Source: JAABQT01 sp035459025 (lineage in GTDB: Bacteria > Pseudomonadota > Gammaproteobacteria > Burkholderiales > SG8-39). Taken from it: DNA of 21,246 bases. Positions 8,032 to 14,643 of the stretch are shown here, piece by piece. The stretch covers positions 1 through 21,246 of the forward strand of contig DATHYT010000004.1 of NCBI GenBank assembly GCA_035459025.1, given 5' to 3'. The position numbers and the translations under genes were made by a program. Under the pieces are notes generated by a model, which worked only from the letters and a program-made list of their open reading frames with translations, was not told where the DNA came from and searched no databases. Each line of letters begins with the position of its first letter. The stretch's first letter is position 1.

Positions 8032-8844
8032 ATGTTCACCAGCAATCCGTTTGCCACGCTCTCGGCGTCGGTGCCGGCCGAGTTCATGCAAGGCTTTGTG
8101 CTCCTGATGCTCGTCCTGGTCGCGGCGGGCACGCTGTTCGAGGTCGTGCACAAGGGCAGCGCGAAGTACTTCTTCCAGAACTGGCGCAACTCGCGCAGCA
8201 AGGCGGCGAAGCCGCTCGGCGGCGGCGAGCTCGTCGCCATCGCGGTGAAAACGGCGCTGGTGGACGTCGCGGCCTCCGGCGAGTTCTGCAACATGCGGCG
8301 CCGCGTGGCGCATCTGCTCACGATGTACGGCTTCGTGCTCTACGTGATCGCGACCGCCGTGATGGTGTTCGACCTGTCGGCGCGCGGCCTGGTGGCGCAG
8401 CTGTGGTGGCTGGGCGGCCTGATGGTGCTCGCCGGCGGCTACTGGTTCTGGTTCTTCATCCGCGTCGACGTCGCCGCCGAGGGCAACTCGCCGCTGCGCG
8501 TCGTGTACGCCGATGTCTTCATCCTGTCGCTGCTGGTGAGCGTGACCCTCGGCCTCGTCTGGGCGGGTGCCGGCGGCGGCGCCGGCGTGCTCTTCGCGCT
8601 CTACGTCCTCACCACGGCGGTGCTGTTCGGCTCGGTGCCGTGGTCCAAGTTCGCGCACATGTTCTTCAAGCCGGCGGCGGCCTTCGAGAAGAGGGTTTCC
8701 AACGCGAATGGCTCGGCCGAGAACCTGCCGACGCTGACCCGGGACGATCCCGAGCAGCAGAAGAGACACTCCATGGATCTGCTGCGGGACGCGCCGATGG
8801 ACATGGGGCTCGGCATCAAGCGCGAAGCGCCCCGTCACTACTGA
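8032..8844 (+). CDS. aprM: AprM, membrane anchor of APS reductase
   Basis: This 270-residue protein has about five membrane helices (around residues 18-38, 92-112, 123-143, 160-178 and 185-205) and a hydrophilic C-terminal tail of about 50 residues. Its position directly before aprB and aprA, its length and its topology match AprM of Thiobacillus and purple sulfur bacteria. In those organisms it replaces QmoABC as the presumed membrane partner that takes electrons from AprBA towards quinone. A strong GAGGAGG precedes the ATG. The gap to aprB is 25 bases with its own AAGGAG site. It is the first gene of a six-gene unit running to 12290. The electron-acceptor role is established knowledge by analogy, not shown by a visible cofactor motif. 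Confidence 0.87.
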   Translation: MFTSNPFATLSASVPAEFMQGFVLLMLVLVAAGTLFEVVHKGSAKYFFQNWRNSRSKAAKPLGGGELVAIAVKTALVDVAASGEFCNMRRRVAHLLTMYGFVLYVIATAVMVFDLSARGLVAQLWWLGGLMVLAGGYWFWFFIRVDVAAEGNSPLRVVYADVFILSLLVSVTLGLVWAGAGGGAGVLFALYVLTTAVLFGSVPWSKFAHMFFKPAAAFEKRVSNANGSAENLPTLTRDDPEQQKRHSMDLLRDAPMDMGLGIKREAPRHY

Positions 8845-8869
8845 GAAGCAGGAACAAGGAGCCGGACTC

Positions 8870-9349
8870 ATGCCTACCTTCGTCTACATGACAAGGTGCG
8901 ACGGATGCGGACACTGCGTCGACATCTGTCCCTCGGACATCATGCACATCGACAAGACCTATCGGCGCGCCTACAACATCGAGCCGAACATGTGCTGGGA
9001 GTGCTACTCCTGCGTGAAGGCGTGCCCGCAGCATGCGATCGACGTGCGCGGCTACGCCGACTTCGCGCCCTTGGGCCACAGCGTTCGCGTCCACCGCGAC
9101 GAACAGAAAGGCACGATCGCGTGGAAGATCAAGTTCCGCAACGGCACGGAAAAGAACTTCCTGTCGCCCATCACCACCAAGCCCTGGGGGACGGCGATTC
9201 CCAAGCTCGCCGAGGTTCCCGGGCCCAGCCAGGAGATGCGCGACAGCCAGCTCCTGTACAACGAGCCGAAATGGATCCGCATGGATGACGGCGGTCTACA
9301 TTCGCTTCAGGCCGCGGGTCTCAAGATGAAGAAAGGCGTGTACTACTGA
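8870..9349 (+). CDS. aprB: Adenylylsulfate reductase beta subunit AprB
   Basis: This 159-residue protein carries two [4Fe-4S] motifs at the N-terminus: C10-x2-C13-x2-C16-x3-C20-P and C42-x2-C45-x2-C48-x3-C52-P. The family-typical middle strand segment (GTIAWKIKFRNGTEKNF) and a long C-terminal tail that wraps the alpha subunit (PKWIRMDDGGL...GVYY) follow. AprB passes electrons between the flavin of AprA and the membrane partner. In the oxidative direction the complex converts sulfite plus AMP to APS in the cytoplasm. The stop overlaps the aprA ATG by one base (TGATGG). Motifs and length are as expected for the family; no anomaly is seen. Confidence 0.95.
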   Translation: MPTFVYMTRCDGCGHCVDICPSDIMHIDKTYRRAYNIEPNMCWECYSCVKACPQHAIDVRGYADFAPLGHSVRVHRDEQKGTIAWKIKFRNGTEKNFLSPITTKPWGTAIPKLAEVPGPSQEMRDSQLLYNEPKWIRMDDGGLHSLQAAGLKMKKGVYY

Positions 9350-11217
9350 TGGCCTACAAGACGATCATCGAAGACGGCATCGACATCCTGGTCGTCGGTG
9401 CGGGCCTGGGCGGCACCGGCGCCGCCTGGGAGGCGAGATTCTGGGGACAGGACAAGAAGATCGTCATCGCCGAGAAGGCCAACATCGATCGCTCGGGTGC
9501 GGTCGCCCAGGGCCTGTACGCCATCAACTGCTACATGGGCACCCGCTGGGGCGAGAACAAGCCCGAGGACCACGTTAGGTACGCGCGCATCGACCTGATG
9601 GGGATGTTGCGGGAAGACCTGCTGTTCGACATGGCCCGCCACGTCGACTCCTCGGTGCACCAGTTCGAGGAGTGGGGCCTGCCCATCATGAAGGACCCGA
9701 AGACCGGGCGCTATCTGCGCGAGGGGCGATGGCAGATCATGATTCACGGCGAGTCCTACAAGCCCATCGTCGCCGAGGCCGCCAGGAAATCGGCGGACAA
9801 GATCTTCAACCGCATCTGCGTCACCCACCTGCTGATGGACGACAGCAAAGAGAACCGGGTCGCCGGTGCCGTCGGCTTCAACGTGCGCACGGGCGACTAC
9901 CACGTTTTCAAGGCGAAGACCGTGATCTGCGGTGCGGGCGGTGCCTCCAACATCTTCAAGCCGCGTTCGGTGGGGGAAGGCGCCGGCCGCACCTGGTATG
10001 CACCGTGGTCGTCGGCGTCCGCCTATGGGCTGATGATCGACGCCGGCGCCAAGATGACGCAGATGGAAAACCGCATCGTGCTGGCGCGCTTCAAGGACGG
10101 CTATGGTCCGGTCGGCGCCTACTTCCTGCACCTGAAGACCTACACGCAAAACGGCCTGGGCGAAGAATTCGAGTCCAAGTGGTGGCCCGAGCTCCAGAAG
10201 ATGGTCGGCAAGGAATACCTGGATCCGGATTCCTTCCACCTGACCCATCGGCCGATCCCGACGTGTTTGCGCAACCACGCATTGATCAGCGAGGTCAACG
10301 CCGGCCGCGGCCCCATTCACATGGTCACCATGCGCGCCTTCCAGGATCCCCATCTGGAAGAGGTCGGCTGGGAGAACTTCCTCGGCATGACGGTCGGCCA
10401 GGCGGTGCTCTGGGCCGCCACCGACGTCGATCCCAAGAACGAGAATCCCGAGCTGACCACCTCCGAGCCCTACGTCATGGGCTCGCACGCGACCGGGTCG
10501 GGTGCCTGGTGCTCCGGTCCGGAGGACGTTTCCCCGCCCGAGTATTTCTGGGGCTACAACCGCATGACGACGATCGAAGGCCTGTTCGGCGCCGGCGACG
10601 CCGTCGGCGGCACGCCGCACGCCTTCTCCTCCGGCTCTTTCACCGAGGGTCGTCTCGCCGCGAAGGCCGCCTGCCAGTACATCGACGACGGCAAGGCCGA
10701 AGGCATCGTCGTATCCGACGAGCAGATCAAGCGCCGCAAGGAAGAGATCTACAAGCCCCTGGAGCACTACCGGGTCTACCGCAACGCGATCGTGGCGGGC
10801 AAAGTCAACCCGCACTACATCAATCCCGAGCAGGGCCTGGACCGCCTGCAGAAGCTGATGGACGAGTATTGCGGTGGCATGACCGTCAACTACATGACCA
10901 ACGAGAAGCTTCTGAACATCGGCCTGAAGAAGCTCAAGATCATGGAGGAAGACCTCGACAAACTGGCCGCGGAGGATTTCCACGAGTTGCTGCGGGCGTG
11001 GGAACTGAAGCACCGCCATCGCGCGGCGGAGTGCGTCACGCAGCACACGCTGTTCCGCAAGGAGACCCGCTGGCCGGGCTACTACTACCGTGGCGACGCC
11101 ATGAAGGTGGACGACGAGAACTGGCACGTGCTCACGGTGTCGCGTCGCGACCCCAAGACCGGCGAATACACCATGGAGAAGGCGCCTTGCTATCACCTGG
11201 TTTCGGACAAGGAGTAG
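9349..11217 (+). CDS. aprA: Adenylylsulfate reductase alpha subunit AprA
   Basis: This 622-residue flavoprotein belongs to the fumarate reductase/succinate dehydrogenase flavoprotein superfamily. It has the FAD dinucleotide motif VVGAGLGGTGAA (residues 15-26), the RSGAVAQGLYAIN segment near the flavin, ICGAGGASN, the HATGSGAWCSGP loop and the HAFSSGSFTEGRLAAKAA motif. It is full length. It carries the active site for reversible APS formation from sulfite and AMP. It is adjacent to and slightly overlaps aprB, and sits within aprM-aprB-aprA. A long antisense open frame of similar extent is a GC-bias shadow. With sat elsewhere in the window, the pair gives the indirect sulfite oxidation route with substrate-level ATP formation. 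Confidence 0.96.
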   Translation: MAYKTIIEDGIDILVVGAGLGGTGAAWEARFWGQDKKIVIAEKANIDRSGAVAQGLYAINCYMGTRWGENKPEDHVRYARIDLMGMLREDLLFDMARHVDSSVHQFEEWGLPIMKDPKTGRYLREGRWQIMIHGESYKPIVAEAARKSADKIFNRICVTHLLMDDSKENRVAGAVGFNVRTGDYHVFKAKTVICGAGGASNIFKPRSVGEGAGRTWYAPWSSASAYGLMIDAGAKMTQMENRIVLARFKDGYGPVGAYFLHLKTYTQNGLGEEFESKWWPELQKMVGKEYLDPDSFHLTHRPIPTCLRNHALISEVNAGRGPIHMVTMRAFQDPHLEEVGWENFLGMTVGQAVLWAATDVDPKNENPELTTSEPYVMGSHATGSGAWCSGPEDVSPPEYFWGYNRMTTIEGLFGAGDAVGGTPHAFSSGSFTEGRLAAKAACQYIDDGKAEGIVVSDEQIKRRKEEIYKPLEHYRVYRNAIVAGKVNPHYINPEQGLDRLQKLMDEYCGGMTVNYMTNEKLLNIGLKKLKIMEEDLDKLAAEDFHELLRAWELKHRHRAAECVTQHTLFRKETRWPGYYYRGDAMKVDDENWHVLTVSRRDPKTGEYTMEKAPCYHLVSDKE

Positions 11218-11264
11218 CAGCGTCCCCGATGCCGCCGGCCCCTTCCGTTCGCGGAGAGCCGCGC

Positions 11265-11615
11265 GTGAACATCATCGACAAGACGGACGAAGAGATCCTG
11301 GGCGTCGCCGAACCGCTGTGGCGCGACCTCATCAAGAATTCGAACGAGGGCAAGTACGGGGAATTCGCGAAGAACTTCTCCAGTTCCCTGGCGCTCGCCA
11401 TCGATCAGGTGGTGGCGGGGCACCAGTTCGCCAACAGCGAGCTCGCGAGAAGCCTGTCCGCGGACTTCGACGCGCTCGGCATCATCCGCCGGGGCGAGCA
11501 TGTGACGGTTCTTTACCGGCAGCGCAGCAGCAAGAAGCCGGGCGAATGGCTCGGCCGGCTGGTCCTCGGTTATGAGGACGGAAAGGTCAGGATTTTCGGT
11601 GCGTCCATCTTCTGA
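11265..11615 (+). CDS. Unrecognised 116-aa protein in the apr operon
   Basis: This is a small soluble protein of 116 residues starting at GTG 11265. GGAGAG at 11253-11258 lies 6 bases before that GTG, so I prefer it to the in-frame ATG at 11229, which lacks a ribosome-binding site. The protein begins NIIDKTDEEILGVAEPLW and ends EDGKVRIFGASIF. It contains no cysteine, signal peptide or membrane segment. A helical first half followed by strand-rich segments (HVTVLYRQRS, GRLVLGYEDGKVRIFG) gives an NTF2-like impression, but I do not recognise the family. It follows aprA by 47 bases and overlaps the next gene by 17 bases, so it is co-transcribed with aprMBA and may help APS reductase assembly or activity (inference). 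Confidence 0.78.
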   Translation: MNIIDKTDEEILGVAEPLWRDLIKNSNEGKYGEFAKNFSSSLALAIDQVVAGHQFANSELARSLSADFDALGIIRRGEHVTVLYRQRSSKKPGEWLGRLVLGYEDGKVRIFGASIF

Positions 11616-12117
11616 GCGCATCGGCGACGGCAAGTTCGTCGAGCTCACCTACAAGGTGACCGACAGAAAGTCGGGGCATGTTCTCACCCGGGTCGAATTC
11701 CCGTTGGGCTATGTTCACGGACACAACGAGATTCTGGCTCCTTCCGTCCACATGGCGCTCGCCGGCAAGTCCGCCGGCGACGTCATCGAAGTGACGATCG
11801 ATGGCAATGAGATCTTCGGCCCCAGGGACGAGTCGCTGGTCGTTACCGATCGCATCGAGAACGTCCCCGAGGAGTATCGGCAAATCGGCACCTCCATACT
11901 CATGGAAAGCGACACGGGCCAGACCCGCAGCTTTCTCGTGACGCGGATGGACGACGCGACGCTGACGGTCGATGGCAACAATCCGCTCTGCGGCCGAGAG
12001 GTCGTCTTCACGCTCGAGATCATGACTGTGCGGGACGCGACCGATGAAGAAACGAGAGCGGGCGGGGCGATCGTGGCGGGCGCGGATGTCGACCCGTCAC
12101 GCATGAGGGCAATCTGA
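11599..12117 (+). CDS. SlyD-like FKBP-type peptidyl-prolyl isomerase
   Basis: This protein of about 172 residues resembles SlyD. It has an FKBP-type start (KFVELTYKVTDRKSGHVL), the flap-like GYVHGHNEILAPSVHMALAGKSAGD region, an inserted chaperone-like domain (about residues 65-125), and the returning FKBP strand DGNNPLCGREVVFTLEI. SlyD-type proteins are cytoplasmic prolyl isomerases and chaperones that can also deliver metal. The long His/Cys-rich tail of E. coli SlyD is absent. The start was set at GTG 11599 because AGGA (11589-11592) precedes it and the previous gene ends just inside; ATG 11572 in frame is an alternative. Its place behind aprA suggests a chaperone for AprBA folding or cofactor loading, which is inference. 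Confidence 0.8.
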   Translation: MRPSSERIGDGKFVELTYKVTDRKSGHVLTRVEFPLGYVHGHNEILAPSVHMALAGKSAGDVIEVTIDGNEIFGPRDESLVVTDRIENVPEEYRQIGTSILMESDTGQTRSFLVTRMDDATLTVDGNNPLCGREVVFTLEIMTVRDATDEETRAGGAIVAGADVDPSRMRAI

Positions 12118-12128
12118 AGAGGTGATGC

Positions 12129-12290
12129 ATGAGCGAGGAAAAGAAGCCGGTTACCAAGGTTCCTGATGGCCACACGCCTTTTTATGTGACGCGCCAGCTG
12201 GCGCCGACCGAAAAGGGGTTTGTTGGTTACGAGACCGTCTGGAAACCGTTCCAGAAGGAAGTCGAGTACAAGACGCCGAAGAAGCCATAG
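12129..12290 (+). CDS. Unrecognised 53-aa small protein, last gene of the apr operon
   Basis: This short open frame (ATG 12129, TAG 12288-12290) lies 11 bases after the SlyD-like gene and has AGAGGTG as ribosome-binding site. The 53-residue product is soluble and very rich in lysine, glutamate and proline. It begins MSEEKKPVTKVPDGHTPFYV, contains KGFVGYETVWKPFQKEVEY and ends in a basic KTPKKP tail. It has no cysteine, signal peptide or membrane segment. I do not recognise it. Support comes from the ribosome-binding site, tight spacing, balanced composition, and the position at the end of the aprMBA unit. Its third codon positions are visibly less GC-rich than those of the neighbouring large genes. 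It could be a small interaction partner of APS reductase (inference). Confidence 0.65.
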   Translation: MSEEKKPVTKVPDGHTPFYVTRQLAPTEKGFVGYETVWKPFQKEVEYKTPKKP

Positions 12291-12306
12291 GCGTCATACC
12301 GTCGCC

Positions 12307-12349
12307 CTTATGAGCCCCGCACGGGAAAGCCCGCGGCGGGGGTCATAAG
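12307..12349. promoter_or_regulatory. Long interrupted palindrome between the apr operon and the LysR gene
   Basis: A 14-base left arm (12307-12320, CTTATGAGCCCCGC) pairs with a right arm (12336-12349, GCGGGGGTCATAAG) with one mismatch. A nested CGGG/CCCG hairpin sits in the loop (12322-12333). There is no T-tract on either side, so a classical intrinsic terminator is not well supported. It lies 17 bases after the 53-aa gene and 80 bases before the LysR start, so it may end apr transcription by RNA structure, or act as an operator. CTTAT/ATAAG arms resemble LysR-type boxes, but the spacing is longer than T-N11-A. Confidence 0.5.
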
Positions 12350-12428
12350 TCACCCCCGGGGCGGCCTTTATCGATGCCCGGGTTTATGCTTCAATGGCAT
12401 TTCCTTATCCACTGTCGGTGGCGCAGTC

Positions 12429-13355
12429 ATGGCGGACCGTCGCCTGCAAGTCTTCCACGCCGTCGCGAAGCACCTGTCCTTCACCAAGGCGGCCGAGGCG
12501 CTGTTCATGACGCAGCCGGCGGTGACGTTCCAGATCCGCCAGCTCGAGGAGCACTTCGACACGCGCCTGTTCGACCGCGCGCACGGGCGCATCGCGCTCA
12601 CCCCCGCCGGCCAGGTGGCGCTCGAGTACGCCGAGCGCATCCTCGGCCTTTCCGCCGAGCTCGACACGCGGCTGAAGGAGATGAGCGGCCAGGTGCTGGG
12701 GCCTTTGCTCATCGGCGCCAGCACCACCATCGCCGAGTTCCTGCTGCCGCAGGTGCTGGGCGAATTCAAGTCGCGCTACCCGGGCGTGGTGCCGCGCCTG
12801 TTCGTCGCCAACTCGGAAGCCGTGCAGGCGCGCATCGCCGAGCGCACGCTCGACCTCGGATTCATCGAGGGCGAGTCGCACCTGCCCTCGCTGGTGACCG
12901 ATACGTGCTCGGAGGACGAGCTGCAGGTGGTATGCGCGCCTTCGCACCCGCTCGCCCAAACGGGCTCGGTCGCGCCGAAGATGCTGGTCGAGCACGCCTA
13001 CATCAGCCGCGAGCCGGGCTCGGGCACGCGCGAGGTGATCGACCGCTACCTGCAAAAGGCGGGGGTGTCGCCCGATGCGCTGCAGGTGGTGATGGAGCTG
13101 GGCAGCCCCGAGGCGCTGAAGGGCCTCGCCGCCACCGGGCTCGGATTCACGATCATGTCGCGCGCCACGGTGGCCAAGGAGATCCGGCTCGGCCAGCTGG
13201 TGCGCGTGCCGCTCGCGCCGCGGCTCACCCGGCACCTGTCGGTGGTCTATCCCAAGGAGCGCTTCCACTCGCGACTGGTGAACAGCTTCGTGCAGTTCGC
13301 CAAGGAGCGCTTCGCGGCGCTGCAGGCTGCTGAAGCCGGGAGCCCGGCCGCCTAG
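12429..13355 (+). CDS. LysR-family transcriptional regulator, CysL/CbbR-like
   Basis: This 308-residue protein has an N-terminal winged helix-turn-helix (residues about 3-62, LSFTKAAEALFMTQPAVTFQIRQLE) and a type-2 periplasmic-binding-fold effector domain (about 90-295). The effector part (GPLLIGASTTIAEFLLPQVL...) resembles the CysL-like group, whose members control sulfur assimilation genes, and is also close to CbbR, so a sulfur or carbon-fixation effector is plausible. The ATG follows a weak GGTGG. The stop TAG shares three bases with the convergent sat stop (CTAG at 13352-13355). Likely targets are neighbouring apr, sat or sox promoters, by position only. Confidence 0.88.
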   Translation: MADRRLQVFHAVAKHLSFTKAAEALFMTQPAVTFQIRQLEEHFDTRLFDRAHGRIALTPAGQVALEYAERILGLSAELDTRLKEMSGQVLGPLLIGASTTIAEFLLPQVLGEFKSRYPGVVPRLFVANSEAVQARIAERTLDLGFIEGESHLPSLVTDTCSEDELQVVCAPSHPLAQTGSVAPKMLVEHAYISREPGSGTREVIDRYLQKAGVSPDALQVVMELGSPEALKGLAATGLGFTIMSRATVAKEIRLGQLVRVPLAPRLTRHLSVVYPKERFHSRLVNSFVQFAKERFAALQAAEAGSPAA

Positions 13356-14536
13356 CTCGGTCGAGCTTCCAGGCCGGTGTAGTAGGCGCGCAGCACTTCG
13401 AGCACCTCGGGGCGGCTGAACTCGGCCGGCACCGGGCGAGCCTCCGAGAGCCACTTGCGCAGCTGCGTGCCCGAGACCTGCAGGCGATCGGCGTCGGCGT
13501 GGGCGCAGGTGCGCCCCGAGGCCATGCCGCCGCACTTGTAGCACCAGAAGGTCACGTCCATCTTGAGCGGGTGCGTCTCGAGCGCGCCCGGCGGGATTTC
13601 GTCGAAGATGCGATGCGCGTCGAACGGGCCATAGTAGCTGCCCACGCCGGCGTGGTCGCGCCCGACGATCTGGTGCGAGCAGCCGTAGTTCTGGCGAAAC
13701 AGCGCGTGCAGCAGCGCCTCACGCGGCCCCGCGTAGCGCATGTCCAGGGGATAGCCCGCCTGCACCACGGTGCCGGGGCGGAAGTACTTCTCCATCAGCA
13801 CGGCGATGGCGCGCGTGCGCACCTCGGCCGGGATGTCCCCGGGCTTGAGCGCGCCGAGCAGCGAGTGCACCAGCACGCCGTCGCAGGTCTCGATCGCCAC
13901 CTTGGCGAGGTACTCGTGCGAGCGGTGCATCGGGTTGCGGGTCTGGAACGCGGCGACGCGCGACCAGCCCAGCCGCTCGAACTCGGCACGCGTCTCGGCC
14001 GGCGTCATGAAGAGCGCCCCGTACTTCGCCTTGAACCCGCCGTCCGAAAGCACCTTCACCGGCCCGGCGAGGTTCACCTCGCCCTGCTCCATCACCAGCT
14101 TCACGCCCGGGTGTGCGGCGTCCACGGTGCGGAACACCGACATGCACTCGTGCGCCTTGTCGATCGCGTACTGCTCCGTCACCTTCATGGTGGCGAGCAC
14201 GGCGCCGTCCTCAGCGTCGACAAGCGCGATCTCGGCACCCGTCTTGATGCCGCTGGCCGTCGCCTTATCCGTGGACAGCGTGATCGGAATGGGCCAGAAC
14301 AGGCCCGCCGCCGTGCGATAGCCGTCGCACACGCCTTCCCAGTCGGCGCGCGTCATGAAACCGGCGAGCGGCGTGAAGCCGCCGATGCCGAGCATGATGA
14401 GGTCGCCCTTCTCGCGCGAGCTCACGCGCAGCCTGGGCAGCGTGGCGGCGCGCGCGCGCTCGGCGGCGAGCGCGTCTCCCGCGAGCATCAGCGGCTTGAG
14501 GGCGCCGCCGCCGTGCGGCTTGACCAGACCTGTCAT
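13352..14536 (-). CDS. sat: Sulfate adenylyltransferase (ATP sulfurylase), dissimilatory type
   Basis: This single-chain ATP sulfurylase has 394 residues. It starts at MTGLVKPHGGGALKPL, which is the family-typical N-terminus; a TTG at 14572 could extend it by 12 residues. Key motifs are the nucleotide-binding QTRNPMHRSHE, the GRDHAGVG loop, and a C-terminal zinc-binding type site, CYKCGGMASGRTC. In sulfur oxidisers Sat works in reverse, turning APS and pyrophosphate into ATP and sulfate, so it completes the AprMBA route. Here it is not in the apr operon: it lies about 1 kb away on the other strand, divergent from soxB and overlapping the LysR gene at the stop codons. It is full length with no anomalies. 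Confidence 0.94.
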   Translation of the reverse strand: MTGLVKPHGGGALKPLMLAGDALAAERARAATLPRLRVSSREKGDLIMLGIGGFTPLAGFMTRADWEGVCDGYRTAAGLFWPIPITLSTDKATASGIKTGAEIALVDAEDGAVLATMKVTEQYAIDKAHECMSVFRTVDAAHPGVKLVMEQGEVNLAGPVKVLSDGGFKAKYGALFMTPAETRAEFERLGWSRVAAFQTRNPMHRSHEYLAKVAIETCDGVLVHSLLGALKPGDIPAEVRTRAIAVLMEKYFRPGTVVQAGYPLDMRYAGPREALLHALFRQNYGCSHQIVGRDHAGVGSYYGPFDAHRIFDEIPPGALETHPLKMDVTFWCYKCGGMASGRTCAHADADRLQVSGTQLRKWLSEARPVPAEFSRPEVLEVLRAYYTGLEARPS

Positions 14537-14643
14537 GCGGGCATTGTCCGTACCCGCGCCGCCGCCGGGCAACTGCGTCCTATTGATCCGCCAATAAGGT
14601 TGGCTGATCCACGGCGACCCCTTCGCTCATGCAGAATGCGCAC
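14537..14643. promoter_or_regulatory. Divergent sat-soxB control region with repeats
   Basis: This 107-base gap must hold the promoters of both sat and soxB. It contains an inverted repeat TATTG (14581-14585) / CAATA (14592-14596). TGATCC is repeated directly at 14584-14589 and 14605-14610, 21 bases apart, or two helical turns. It is less GC-rich than its surroundings. Such spacing suits a dimeric or tetrameric regulator, such as a LysR-type protein, but no factor can be named. No convincing sigma-70 -35/-10 pair was found. Confidence 0.4.

Noticed and set aside
9343..11196. Minus-strand open frame of 617 codons antisense to aprA
   Set aside because: It is a mirror of aprA codon bias, with no recognisable motif or ribosome-binding site.
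9672..11264. Upstream extension of the 116-aa protein gene through aprA
   Set aside because: The same frame is open far into aprA but reads as low-complexity Arg/Gly; the GTG at 11265 with GGAGAG marks the real start.
14539..14572. Longer Sat start at TTG 14572 with AGGAC upstream
   Set aside because: It would add a glycine-rich stretch not expected in the family; MTGLVKPHGG fits the usual N-terminus. Kept as an alternative in the sat entry.
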